The translations under genes and the position numbers were made by a program. A stretch of 64,000 nucleotides of DNA. Origin: JBMOKU01 sp049324315. Its GTDB lineage: Bacteria; Bacillota; Clostridia; Peptostreptococcales; Thermotaleaceae. Location: assembly GCA_049324315.1 (NCBI GenBank), contig JBMOKU010000026.1:40696-104695 (forward strand). The letters run 5' to 3'. Of the stretch, positions 43,513-52,572 are shown piece after piece; the stretch's first letter is position 1; each line of letters opens with the position of its first letter. The notes under the pieces are model-generated. The model did not search any database, had not been told where the DNA came from, and saw only the letters and a list, made by a program, of their open reading frames with translations.

Positions 43513-44523
43513 TTACCATAATCCTGATTCGGTAAATTTCTTACTTAATCGATTGGCCCCAATCACCAGAATAAATGCAACAACTGCATTAAATAACCCT
43601 ACAGCAGCTGCAAGATCATACTGGGCCGTTTCAAGCCCTGCACGATACACATATGTGCTTAGTACGTCAGCTGTCTCATATGTTGATGGTTTATATAGGA
43701 GAATAATGGATTCATAACCTACCTCTAATAAGCTTCCAATTCGTATAATCAGCATAATAACAATTGTGGGCATAATTCCCGGTATTGTCACATGCCACAG
43801 CTGTTTCCATTTGCTGGCACCATCCATGACCGCTGCCTCATACAGCTGTGGATTAATACCTGATAATGCTGCTAAATAGACAATTGACTGAAAACCTGCT
43901 TCCTTCCATAGATTCATGGAGATAAATACGGTTCTAAAATATTTGGCTTCCATCAGAAAGTAAATCTTCTCTCCGCCCAGCTTTTCTATAAGTAAGTTCA
44001 ATAGTCCATTTGTAGGTGCTAAGAAATTCGTTACAATCCCGGCAACAACAACCACAGAGATAAAGTGTGGAAGATAGGTCAACGTTTGGACAGTCTTCTT
44101 AAAAATGCTGTTTTTTACTTCATTAATCATAAGGGCTAAGATAATAGGTATGGGAAATCCAATGATTAAGCTATAGATATTGATAAGTAACGTATTCTTT
44201 AGATTCCGAAGGAAATAATGGCTTTTAAAAAAGGTCTTGAAATTTTCCAACCCTACCCAAGGACTATTTTCTATGCCTTTAAAAATACTGAAGTCTTTAA
44301 AAGCAATTTGGAGCCCATACATGGGTTTATAGAGGAAAATAATGTACCACAAAACCATAGGGGCTAGTAACAAATACAAGTATTTGTCCTTAACAATCTG
44401 CTGATACATTTCCTGAGCTTTTGAAAGCACCACCCTCATCCTTTTATCCTTTTTCTTTTGATGTGTTATTTCATTCTGTACACTTACTTCATTTTCCATC
44501 ACAACAGCCTTGACATCACGCAA
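43513..44523 (-). CDS. Carbohydrate ABC transporter permease (LplB/YteP-like)
   Basis: This 336-residue permease has six spans and the EAA loop (QLYEAAVMDGASKWKQLWHVTIPG in part). The polar N-terminus of about 45 residues is longer than in many relatives. TTG 44523 has GGGGGG upstream and ATG 44499 has a weaker AAGG, so the start is uncertain. It is the first gene of the importer set, behind a cre-like box. Confidence 0.92.
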   Translation of the reverse strand: MRDVKAVVMENEVSVQNEITHQKKKDKRMRVVLSKAQEMYQQIVKDKYLYLLLAPMVLWYIIFLYKPMYGLQIAFKDFSIFKGIENSPWVGLENFKTFFKSHYFLRNLKNTLLINIYSLIIGFPIPIILALMINEVKNSIFKKTVQTLTYLPHFISVVVVAGIVTNFLAPTNGLLNLLIEKLGGEKIYFLMEAKYFRTVFISMNLWKEAGFQSIVYLAALSGINPQLYEAAVMDGASKWKQLWHVTIPGIMPTIVIMLIIRIGSLLEVGYESIILLYKPSTYETADVLSTYVYRAGLETAQYDLAAAVGLFNAVVAFILVIGANRLSKKFTESGLW

Positions 44524-44558
44524 TAAAATCCCCCCATCACTTTTATATCATTCAAACC

Positions 44559-44572
44559 GGTAAACGTTTTCC
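44559..44572. promoter_or_regulatory. CcpA (cre) box-like site
   Basis: GGAAAACGTTTACC fits the Firmicutes cre consensus TGWAARCGYTWNCW in 12 of 14 positions. It lies 36 bp before the importer start, so catabolite repression by CcpA is likely. Confidence 0.6.
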
Positions 44573-44732
44573 ATTTTGGCTTAAATGGGTCTTTTCTGTT
44601 TGCTTTCGTTGGTCTAAGGTTACCATTTTCCAACTTGGAAGGTAAATCATCATTTTTTCATATCATCTACGAAATCCACGATTCGGTAATGACGCTTTTT
44701 TGGATGGATGTGCAAATTTTTAGATAGAGAGT

Positions 44733-44799
44733 AACGGACGCGCAATGCGCGCCCCTACCATTATGGTATCCACAGATGTTTTGCGCACGCTATTTCCTA
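44733..44799. repeat. Dispersed palindromic element copy C3 (half)
   Basis: ACGGACGCGCAATGCGCGCC then CCCTAC equals the right half of the copy at 34205-34296. It is followed by CACAGATGTTTTG...GCTATTTCCT, the flank also found near 4.91 kb and 28.55 kb. The left half is missing. Confidence 0.75.
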
Positions 44800-44861
44800 A
44801 AGCAGAACAAAAGTATTTTATACATTGAAATTCAAAGCCGTAATTCCCTAGATAAAAAATA

Positions 44862-44885
44862 AAAAGGACATGCATTTCGCATGTC
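44862..44885 (-). terminator. Terminator of the AraC/YesN-type regulator gene
   Basis: GACATGC/GCATGTC with a GAAAT loop is followed by CTTTTTATTTTTT on the minus strand; it overlaps the stop codon by two bases. Confidence 0.85.
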
Positions 44886-47169
44886 ACTCTTCATCGAGAC
44901 GCTCGGCGTATTGACCCGGTGAAACGCCTTCGTATTTTTTAAACATCCGTATAAATGTATTGGTATTGTTACAGCCTACCAATCCAGCCAATGCTTTCAC
45001 CTTAATGGCTTTGTCCTTCCGCAAGTAATCTTTAGCCTTTTCGATTCGATAACGATTCAAGTAATTCTTATAGTTGTTCTTCGTATAGTTTTTAAACAAT
45101 GTGCTGACATATCCTGATGATAGATTGAAATGTGCAGCAATATCATCCAATGAAATGTCACTATTGTAGTGTTCATGGATAAAACAAAGCATACGTTCAA
45201 CCACATCTGAATCTTTTCCATTGTTTTCATGATTTACTTTATCAATAATTCTGATAAAAAAATCGTAAATTTTCTCCCTGAGGGCTTCTTCTCGATCACA
45301 ATCTTTCTCCATATAATCCAGATTGAAATCTTCATTCAGTACATCTTCCCTTATGTTTAGTTTTTGAAGAATCCTTTTTAGCGTGGCACCAATGGAAAAA
45401 ATAAATTGGGCCACTTCTGACTTGCTAAGCTTTCGTTTCTCAAAGTTTTCATCAAATATTCTATCTAAGATGGCAATTGCATTGTCCTTTTTACCCCATA
45501 TGGCAGCGTTAATCAAATCCTTCTCTGTATCCAATGGATAATAGTAGTTTTCAACAATTTCCACATGCAACATGTCTTCTGCAGTCAAAATCATCTTTCT
45601 ATCCATGGGGGACCGATATTCCAATATCTTTAAAGCTTGAAAGAATGAATTATCCAGTTCATAAACCGATGGTACGGGTTTACACAGGGCTGCAACCATA
45701 CTAAGCTCCGAGTTAGCATTAATACCTGTTAGTACAGCAAACAGAAACTTCTTGATTTTTTCCTGATCTTCTTCTTTGATCAGAACCACATCACTTTTAT
45801 AATTTAGTTCAAAAACCTCGCATTCTACACTTTTCTTCAGCTGCTCTTCAAAAATCAAGCGTACTTGTTTTCTTAGACGAATCCGAACTTCCTTGTCATA
45901 ATTTTCGTCCAGCTCTCCCTCATTGACATATTCTAGAATGATAAGGGTTAATGGTCCTCTCAAATAGGTCAGTTCATACGCTTCTATATATTTATCAATT
46001 TCACTTCTATGAACCAATCCGTTAACAAGCTCACGTAAAAATTTTGTCTTGAGCGGGCGCCTATCATTTAATAGTGCCAGTCGTAATTCTTCATTGGCCT
46101 TCCGGATAGCTGCTGCAGTCTCTTCAATAAATGACAGTTCATCCGGATTTGACGTATCACCATAATTTTTGAATACGTTTACAATATTACCAATTGGCTT
46201 ATAGGTTTTCTTAGCGATAAAAAAAGCAATACCTGTTCCCAGGATCATAAGCAACGCGTAAAGAACAAATGCCTGCAGTAATATACTGCTAGATGAATCT
46301 CTAAGGATACTGTCGGGGGCAAGATATACATATACTATATCTTTGTTTACTTGTGAAGGAAAGATATAGACACTATACGTTTTCTGTACGTCCTTTACAT
46401 ATATTTTTTCTTTTATTACCCCGTTTTTGGGATTACGTATGACCGACAGTATCTTATCAAAATTAACGTCTTCTCTCCAGCCCGTTTTCGCTGCAATCAC
46501 ACGATTCCTATCAATAATAGCAAATGCTTCCTCATGTCCTTGATCCCATTCAGGCATCAAACTCGCAGCATAATATGTGAAAACAAACATAATATCATAC
46601 CTGTTGGATAGTCGATGTTTCTGAAAAATAGATATTGTTTGGTCTGTGTCATACGTCGTATTATCTGCTTTGCCGCCTGTAACGACCATGCTGCCATACT
46701 GGGTTTTGGTATCTTTGAAGAAGGCTATGATGCTTTGCTGGTCATCCTTTGATATAGCCAGTTCTTTGAAAAACCGGTCTACATTGCTTGTATTTTTTGA
46801 ACTAATGACCATATCATTATCAAATTTTGTCACAGCAATCATAAAACCAATATCAGAAAATCCATGGGTAAAGGCCGTGAGCTCATTATATATCTTTGTA
46901 ATGTCATAATAGTTGAGTTCCGAATCCGCAGCATATTTCCGGATATATTCATCCATTTTCATACCTTCTGCCAGACTGCTAATCACCTTTAGCTTTGTAT
47001 CTATTTGATCCCTGTTCTGTCTTAGAAATGAATGATGCACATTATTCATTTCCAGCTCTATCATTTGTTCACTTTTATAAAAAAATAGGCCAGAAGCAAC
47101 AAAGGTATATAAAAATGTAATGAAAATATATGCAAGAAATAATTTTGAGAAAAATTTCCGTGTTTTCAT
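44884..47169 (-). CDS. Membrane-bound AraC-family regulator (YesN/YtdP-type)
   Basis: This 761-residue one-protein sensor-regulator has a first membrane span (about 10-30), an extracytoplasmic Cache-like sensor domain (about 35-290), a second span (about 294-315), a long cytoplasmic linker and a C-terminal AraC helix-turn-helix pair (about 660-755; SLDDIAAHFNLSSGYVSTLF in part). Such proteins control neighbouring carbohydrate importers, so it probably activates the ABC-lyase operon on sensing its oligosaccharide. GGGGGG precedes the ATG. Confidence 0.92.
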   Translation of the reverse strand: MKTRKFFSKLFLAYIFITFLYTFVASGLFFYKSEQMIELEMNNVHHSFLRQNRDQIDTKLKVISSLAEGMKMDEYIRKYAADSELNYYDITKIYNELTAFTHGFSDIGFMIAVTKFDNDMVISSKNTSNVDRFFKELAISKDDQQSIIAFFKDTKTQYGSMVVTGGKADNTTYDTDQTISIFQKHRLSNRYDIMFVFTYYAASLMPEWDQGHEEAFAIIDRNRVIAAKTGWREDVNFDKILSVIRNPKNGVIKEKIYVKDVQKTYSVYIFPSQVNKDIVYVYLAPDSILRDSSSSILLQAFVLYALLMILGTGIAFFIAKKTYKPIGNIVNVFKNYGDTSNPDELSFIEETAAAIRKANEELRLALLNDRRPLKTKFLRELVNGLVHRSEIDKYIEAYELTYLRGPLTLIILEYVNEGELDENYDKEVRIRLRKQVRLIFEEQLKKSVECEVFELNYKSDVVLIKEEDQEKIKKFLFAVLTGINANSELSMVAALCKPVPSVYELDNSFFQALKILEYRSPMDRKMILTAEDMLHVEIVENYYYPLDTEKDLINAAIWGKKDNAIAILDRIFDENFEKRKLSKSEVAQFIFSIGATLKRILQKLNIREDVLNEDFNLDYMEKDCDREEALREKIYDFFIRIIDKVNHENNGKDSDVVERMLCFIHEHYNSDISLDDIAAHFNLSSGYVSTLFKNYTKNNYKNYLNRYRIEKAKDYLRKDKAIKVKALAGLVGCNNTNTFIRMFKKYEGVSPGQYAERLDEE

Positions 47170-47398
47170 TAGATCCCCCCCACTGCCATAGAATTCAATT
47201 TCAGTCTATATCAACAAAAGACGCTTCTCCTAGATCAAAAGATAAATGCATAAAGAAATATGGGCTCATACCACCAGTATTTTCAAAATGTAGACATATT
47301 ACATAGTTCGACACATCAATAATTATCCCTTTTGCTTAAAATGTATATTTTTCTCTTCGTTACAAAATGTTTTCATTTGCATTTTAACAGAAGAAATA
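47170..47398. other. Divergent promoter region
   Basis: AT-rich gap between the AraC-type gene (leftwards) and the ABC-F gene (rightwards). It should hold the AraC-type gene promoter, not located with confidence. No small gene or RNA was seen. Confidence 0.4.
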
Positions 47399-47427
47399 CT
47401 GAAAACATTCCTATTTTATGATATAAT
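47399..47427 (+). promoter_or_regulatory. SigA-type promoter of the ABC-F gene
   Basis: CTGAAA (47399-47404), 17 bp, TATAAT (47422-47427). It gives a short leader of about 36 nt before the GTG start. Confidence 0.7.
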
Positions 47428-47469
47428 GACGGGATGATTGTTAAAATTTAAGTAGAGGATGGTAATGCA

Positions 47470-49059
47470 GTGATTACAGTAACAAATGTGAGTTTACGAT
47501 ACGGTGAACGAAAGCTTTTTGAAGATGTAAATTTGAAATTCACCCCTGGTAACTGCTACGGTGTTATCGGAGCTAATGGTGCGGGAAAAAGTACATTCCT
47601 GAAAATCCTATCCGGAGAAATCGAAGCAAATACAGGAGATATAAGTATTCCGTCAGGAGTAAGGATGTCCGTTTTGAAACAGGATCATTATCAATATGAC
47701 GAATTTCAAGTTCTAGAAACTGTTATTATGGGAAATGCAAGACTTTATGAAATTATGAAAGAAAAGGACGCACTCTATGCCAAAACAGAATTTACAGACG
47801 AGGATGGCATCAAGGCTTCTGAACTGGAGTGTGAATTCTCCGAAATGAACGGATGGGAAGCCGAATCAGAGGCTTCATCCTTGCTTCAAGGATTAGGCAT
47901 CACAACGGATCTACATGATAAAAAAGTAGGTGACCTTTCCGGTGCTGAAAAGGTTAAGGTGCTCTTAGCTCAAGCCCTATTTGGAAATCCGGGAATCCTT
48001 ATTCTGGACGAGCCTACCAACCATTTGGACATCAAATCGATCAATTGGTTGGAAGAATTCTTGATCGAATTTGAAGGTATCGTTATCGTCGTTTCCCATG
48101 ACAGACACTTCTTGAATAAGGTTTGTACCCATATGGCCGATGTGGACTTCGGTAAGATTAAGCTATATGTCGGAAACTATGATTTCTGGTATGAGTCCAG
48201 CCAATTGGCTTTACAAATGATGAAGGATCAGAATAAGAAGAAGGAAGAAAAGATCAAGGAATTGCAGGAGTTTATCGCACGTTTCAGTGCCAATGCTTCT
48301 AAATCCAAGCAGGCAACCTCCCGGAAAAAGCTATTAGAGAAAATTTCTTTGGATGATATTCAACCTTCCACGAGAAGATACCCTTATGTAGGTTTCAAGC
48401 CTGAACGGGAAGTGGGAAATAACATCCTGATGGTGGAGGGCCTGACTAAAACCATCGATGGTGAAAAGGTGCTGGATAATATTAGTTTCGTAGTATCCAA
48501 AGAAGATAAAATCGCTTTTGTTGGAGAGAACGAGCTGGCCATATCCACATTGTTTAAAATCCTGGAAGGAGAAATGGAGCCTGACAGTGGTGAATATAAA
48601 TGGGGTGTCACCATCACAAAATCCTATTTTCCCAAAGATAATTCCTCATTCTTTAATGATGTGGACTTAAATCTTGTGGATTGGATGCGTCAGTTTTCCG
48701 AAGAAAAATCTGAAAGCTATTTGCGGGGCTTCTTGGGTCGAATGCTTTTTTCCGGAGAAGAAGCATTGAAGCAGGCTAAGGTTCTCTCCGGTGGAGAAAG
48801 GGTGAGATGCATGCTGTCTCGAATGATGCTGAGCAGTGCAAACGTCCTCATGCTGGATCAGCCTACCAATCACCTGGATCTTGAATCCATCACAGCACTA
48901 AATAATGGGCTTAGAGACTATAAGAGCAACATTCTGTTTGCTTCCCATGACCATCAGTTTATTCAGACCATTGCCAACAGGATCATTGAAATCACACCTA
49001 CAGGCATGGTTGATAAGCGAATGACTTATGATGAATATTTGGAAAGTACGAAACTATAA
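47470..49059 (+). CDS. ABC-F family ATPase (YkpA-like)
   Basis: This 529-residue protein has two ABC domains and no membrane part; such proteins act on the ribosome. The first domain is complete (GANGAGKST, LSGAEKVKV, LILDEPTNHLD). The second has GENELAIST in place of Walker A (no GK) and LMLDQPTNHLD, where the catalytic Glu is Gln. Between them lies the charged linker (MMKDQNKKKEEKIKELQEF in part). The start is GTG. The group resembles B. subtilis YkpA; an antibiotic-resistance role is not indicated. Confidence 0.93.
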   Translation: MITVTNVSLRYGERKLFEDVNLKFTPGNCYGVIGANGAGKSTFLKILSGEIEANTGDISIPSGVRMSVLKQDHYQYDEFQVLETVIMGNARLYEIMKEKDALYAKTEFTDEDGIKASELECEFSEMNGWEAESEASSLLQGLGITTDLHDKKVGDLSGAEKVKVLLAQALFGNPGILILDEPTNHLDIKSINWLEEFLIEFEGIVIVVSHDRHFLNKVCTHMADVDFGKIKLYVGNYDFWYESSQLALQMMKDQNKKKEEKIKELQEFIARFSANASKSKQATSRKKLLEKISLDDIQPSTRRYPYVGFKPEREVGNNILMVEGLTKTIDGEKVLDNISFVVSKEDKIAFVGENELAISTLFKILEGEMEPDSGEYKWGVTITKSYFPKDNSSFFNDVDLNLVDWMRQFSEEKSESYLRGFLGRMLFSGEEALKQAKVLSGGERVRCMLSRMMLSSANVLMLDQPTNHLDLESITALNNGLRDYKSNILFASHDHQFIQTIANRIIEITPTGMVDKRMTYDEYLESTKL

Positions 49060-49070
49060 AAGTTAAAAGA

Positions 49071-49095
49071 CAAAAGACCCGATTTGGGTCTTTTG
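49071..49095 (+). terminator. Terminator of the ABC-F gene
   Basis: CAAAAGACCC/GGGTCTTTTG with a 5-nt loop is followed by CTTTA, 11 bp after the stop. It may also serve the convergent rtcB. Confidence 0.8.
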
Positions 49096-49139
49096 CTTTA
49101 TACTATTTCATTGCATTATAAAATTTCACCTAAGTCCAA

Positions 49140-50327
49140 TTAATCCCCCGATGCCTTAAAATTATAAATAGGTTTAATGATACTATTGATCTCAACAGTC
49201 TCATGAACATGTTCCATGATCTCCTCCATAGGTTTATAGGCCAGCGGAGCCTCATCCAATGTATCCATGGATAGGGACGTGGTATATATACCATTCATGG
49301 AATTTTTAAATTCTTCCAACGATAAGCTGCGCCTTGCCTGTTTTCTGCTCATCAGTCTCCCTGCCCCGTGGGGTGCTGACTGATTCCAATCCGTATTCCC
49401 TTTGCCAGTAGCAATGATACTTCCATCCCTCATATTCATTGGAATGATTACAGTCTCACCCTTTTTGGCAGATATAGCACCCTTTCGCAGGATCATATGG
49501 TCAAGGTCGATATAATTGTGTATGGTTGTGAAGCTGTCAATAACATGAAATCCCATTTCACGTATGATAACCTCAGCCATAGCCTTCCTGTTGTATTCAG
49601 CATACCTTTGGGCAATACCCATATCATTTAGATATTCATGAAAGGTTTTACCTTCAACATAGGATAATGCATTATTTATTTTGACTTTTTCCTTTTCAAT
49701 TTCTCTTTGTATCTCTTTCGATCTGCCTTCTGCCTTTAATTCAGCAATGATGTCATCATTACTCTTTCTCACAATTTCTTTCGCTGCCCTGTCCTGGTAG
49801 TACTCGGCGATTTGTTTTCCTAAATGCCGACTCCCCGAATGTATGACCAAAAATAGATTTCCTTCCTCATCTTCATTCATTTCAATAAAATGATTACCGC
49901 CTCCAAGGGTTCCAATACTGAGCCGTGCCCTTTTTACGTCAACATGCTCTTTACATTTCAATCCATCAAGATCGATGAAGGCATTATATTCATGTGGTGT
50001 CTTACGCACGTTAAATCCACTTGGTACAAAGGTTCGTATCATCTTATCCAGTTTCTCGAAATCAACCTTTGTTTTCTCAAGCATGCTGACAAATACACCG
50101 CAGCCGATATCTACCCCAACCAGATTGGGAACGATTTTATCTTTAATTGTCATCGTTGTACCGATGGTACATCCGGCGCCGGCATGGGTATCCGGCATAA
50201 TTCTTAAAATGCTTTCTTTTGCAAACTCCTGATTACACAATTCCAGTATTTGCTCCGCTGCCTTCTCCTCAACATGATCCGTAAACACCTTCGCTGTATT
50301 ATATTTTCCTTTGATTTCTATCATCAT
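49140..50327 (-). CDS. rtcB: RtcB family RNA-splicing ligase
   Basis: This 395-residue GTP- and manganese-dependent ligase joins 2',3'-cyclic phosphate or 3'-phosphate RNA ends to 5'-OH ends. Metal-binding motifs are present: GVDIGCG, GGGNHFIE, HSGSRHLGK and SAPHGAGRLMSR with the guanylylated His. Length fits the bacterial short type. No archease or RtcR gene is next to it. Two ATG codons in a row make the start uncertain by one residue. Confidence 0.95.
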   Translation of the reverse strand: MMIEIKGKYNTAKVFTDHVEEKAAEQILELCNQEFAKESILRIMPDTHAGAGCTIGTTMTIKDKIVPNLVGVDIGCGVFVSMLEKTKVDFEKLDKMIRTFVPSGFNVRKTPHEYNAFIDLDGLKCKEHVDVKRARLSIGTLGGGNHFIEMNEDEEGNLFLVIHSGSRHLGKQIAEYYQDRAAKEIVRKSNDDIIAELKAEGRSKEIQREIEKEKVKINNALSYVEGKTFHEYLNDMGIAQRYAEYNRKAMAEVIIREMGFHVIDSFTTIHNYIDLDHMILRKGAISAKKGETVIIPMNMRDGSIIATGKGNTDWNQSAPHGAGRLMSRKQARRSLSLEEFKNSMNGIYTTSLSMDTLDEAPLAYKPMEEIMEHVHETVEINSIIKPIYNFKASGD

Positions 50328-50567
50328 TTCACCGCATTTCTATGTTTTTCTGTCGTTGTATATATTTATATTCTATCATAAATCATCTTTTTCAAAATCA
50401 TTCCATAATATGGAATGACACATTCTTATTTACAGCATCTTCATGATAAATTGATATTAATCACCACCCACTAGTCTTGATCTATAAGATAATAATTCTA
50501 TATTTCAGCCACCTGCGTTCCCCTTAAAGATAGTAGTTTCTTGCTCCAATAGATTAAATATTTCCAT
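50328..50567. other. Intergenic region without a gene
   Basis: The gap between divergently transcribed rtcB and the aldolase gene. Apart from the promoter at 50568 nothing was recognised. Confidence 0.4.
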
Positions 50568-50595
50568 TTGAATATCAAGAAATCTATGGTAAAAT
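50568..50595 (+). promoter_or_regulatory. SigA-type promoter of the aldolase gene
   Basis: TTGAAT (50568-50573), 16 bp, TAAAAT (50590-50595), with a leader of about 95 nt. Confidence 0.55.
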
Positions 50596-50696
50596 AATAG
50601 TGGGTTGAATTTGTCCCGCAGGGTCATTTATTGTCCCTCATCTTCATTCTGTTCATCATCTTCAACCTTAAAACGAATATAAGAGGAGGGCAACGT

Positions 50697-51731
50697 ATGC
50701 CAATAGTAAATTATCAACAGTACTGCAACATGTTAGATCATGCCAAGAAAAACAAATTTGCCTATGTAGCCGTAAATGTTACTTCTATGACCACTGCTAA
50801 TGCCGCAATGAAAGCTTTCGCAGAAATGAAGACGGATGGAATTATCCAGATTTCTACAGGTGGTGCGGAATTCGCATCCGGTCTGGGAAAGGACGGAATG
50901 GCCCTTGGTGCCATCAGCTTAGCAAATCATATTCATTTACTAGCAGAAAAATACAATGTGTACATAGCACTTCATACCGATCATTGCCAAGAAAGCAAAT
51001 TGGATAGTTTTCTGCTTCCTTTGATTGAAGAAACAGAAAGAAGAAGAGCGCAAGGTCTTCCAAATCTGTTTAACTCTCATATGTTTGATGGAGGAGAGTT
51101 ATCATTACAGGAGAACCTTCGAATTTCTAAAAGCTTATTGGAACGATGTGCGAAGAATGAGCTGATTCTTGAAATCGAGGCGGGCGTTGTTGGCGGTGAA
51201 GAAGATGGCGTCAATAATGAAGATGCCCCTGCTGAAAAGCTATACACCACACCTGAAGATATGCTGGCAGTAGCAAGAGAGTTAAGCACCGTACCGAATG
51301 GTAGATTTTTACTGGCTGCAACCTTTGGAAATGTTCATGGTGTTTACAAGCCTGGCAACGTAAAGCTAAGACCTGAGATTTTGAAACACGGCCAAGATGC
51401 CATCGTTAAGGAATTTGGAAAAGAGAATACACTTGATTTGGTATTCCACGGCGGATCTGGTTCCAGTCTGGAAGAAATCCATGAAACATTAGACTATGGT
51501 GTTATTAAGATGAATGTAGACACTGATATGCAATACGCCTTTACGAGAGGAATCGCTGACCATTTCTATAAAAACTATGACGGCATTCTAAAAGTAGATG
51601 GAGAAGTTGGTAATAAAAAGGTTTATGACCCTCGCAGTTATCTCAAAAAAGGTGAAGCAGGCATGGTAGAGCAAATGAAAAAAGCCATTATCAGCTTACG
51701 CTCACAAAATACCACCTTATTCTCAAAATAA
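50697..51731 (+). CDS. fba: Class II fructose-bisphosphate aldolase
   Basis: This 344-residue zinc-dependent glycolytic aldolase interconverts fructose 1,6-bisphosphate and two triose phosphates. Zinc and substrate motifs are visible: ALHTDHCQ, NSHMFDGGEL, EIEAGVVGGEEDG, FGNVHGVY and VFHGGSGSS. It is of the longer FbaA-like type. ATG 50697 has GAGGAGGG 6 nt upstream; 22 codons further upstream in frame are not coding. It is a single-gene unit. Confidence 0.95.
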   Translation: MPIVNYQQYCNMLDHAKKNKFAYVAVNVTSMTTANAAMKAFAEMKTDGIIQISTGGAEFASGLGKDGMALGAISLANHIHLLAEKYNVYIALHTDHCQESKLDSFLLPLIEETERRRAQGLPNLFNSHMFDGGELSLQENLRISKSLLERCAKNELILEIEAGVVGGEEDGVNNEDAPAEKLYTTPEDMLAVARELSTVPNGRFLLAATFGNVHGVYKPGNVKLRPEILKHGQDAIVKEFGKENTLDLVFHGGSGSSLEEIHETLDYGVIKMNVDTDMQYAFTRGIADHFYKNYDGILKVDGEVGNKKVYDPRSYLKKGEAGMVEQMKKAIISLRSQNTTLFSK

Positions 51732-51741
51732 TAACAGCTTC

Positions 51742-51769
51742 TTAAGGAAGGAGATAAAATCCCTTCCTT
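51742..51769 (+). terminator. Terminator of the aldolase gene
   Basis: AAGGAAGGGA-like stem (AAGGAAGG/CCTTCCTT with inner GA/TC) followed by TTATCTTATT, 11 bp after the stop. Confidence 0.75.
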
Positions 51770-51804
51770 TTATCTTATTACGCTATCCTAATCATTTAAA
51801 ATTT

Positions 51805-51840
51805 AGCACCGCATTAGCGTATCACTCCTAATGCGGTGCT
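51805..51840. terminator. Hairpin after the LysM gene
   Basis: A perfect 13-bp stem, AGCACCGCATTAG/CTAATGCGGTGCT, lies 13 bp from the stop codon of the gene at 51854. T-richness is modest on either side; a terminator for the minus-strand gene is most likely. Confidence 0.65.
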
Positions 51841-51853
51841 CTTTATAAAGACT

Positions 51854-52378
51854 TTAATCTTCTTCTTCAGAAATCATCGGCACACAAAGCTTTTGCCCAA
51901 CGGCTATTGCATCAGGATTTGTTATTTGTGGGTTAGCTGCTAGTAGTGCTTGAACAGTTATGGAATACTTATCGGCAATTACAGACAGGGTATCTCCACG
52001 TTCGACTGTATACGTGGAATATCCGGGAGGGCAAGCCCTTGGTATGCATATACGCTGCCCAACTCTAAGATAATTCGGATCGACACTTGGATTCGCTTCC
52101 AAAATGCTTGCAATACTCACATTATATTCTTGTGCAATTTTGTATAATGTATCTCCAGGTCGAATGATTCTGGCGATCTGATTTGGTAGGCAAGCTGGTA
52201 TGCATAAAATTTGGCCAATTCTAAGATCGTAAGGATTTACACCAGGATTTGCTGCGAGTATTCTGGGGATGCTGACGCCGAGTCTGTATCCGATATTGTA
52301 TAAGGTGTCGCCTGGCTGTATCATATAAGGGTAATGGTTTGCAGGACACTGCCTCTGCCTATAGAAATTATATAGCAT
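51854..52378 (-). CDS. Protein with three LysM domains
   Basis: This 174-residue protein consists almost only of three LysM repeats (about 20-65, 72-117 and 124-168), each with the pattern GDTLYNIG...ILAANPGV...LRIGQILCIP. LysM binds peptidoglycan or chitin-like glycans. There is no signal peptide, a feature shared with spore-coat LysM proteins such as SafA-like ones; a coat or wall role is inferred. An AGAAGGA site precedes the ATG. Confidence 0.9.
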   Translation of the reverse strand: MLYNFYRQRQCPANHYPYMIQPGDTLYNIGYRLGVSIPRILAANPGVNPYDLRIGQILCIPACLPNQIARIIRPGDTLYKIAQEYNVSIASILEANPSVDPNYLRVGQRICIPRACPPGYSTYTVERGDTLSVIADKYSITVQALLAANPQITNPDAIAVGQKLCVPMISEEED

Positions 52379-52514
52379 GCAAGGATTCCTTCTTTCTGTA
52401 TTTATTTTATATATAACGTGAATTGGTTACGTCTATTTTTCCATATTTCATAATATTCTTTTTTTACTTTTATGTTACATCATATTTGTTTGCATATTTA
52501 ACAGACTGTATTTC

Positions 52515-52553
52515 AAAATCAAAGAGATGGCAAAAAGCCATCTCCTTGATTTT
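52515..52553 (-). terminator. Terminator of the ECF sigma/anti-sigma operon
   Basis: AAAATCAA-GAGATGGC pairs with GCCATCTC-TTGATTTT around five bases, with T-runs. The inner stem is identical to that at 38382-38402. Confidence 0.85.
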
Positions 52554-52572
52554 GATTAGAACATATTTACTT

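Noticed and set aside
52517..52553. Terminator pair (38.39 kb and 52.53 kb) as a mobile element
   Set aside because: Similarity includes the coding tail of one gene and stops there; duplication of a gene end explains it better.
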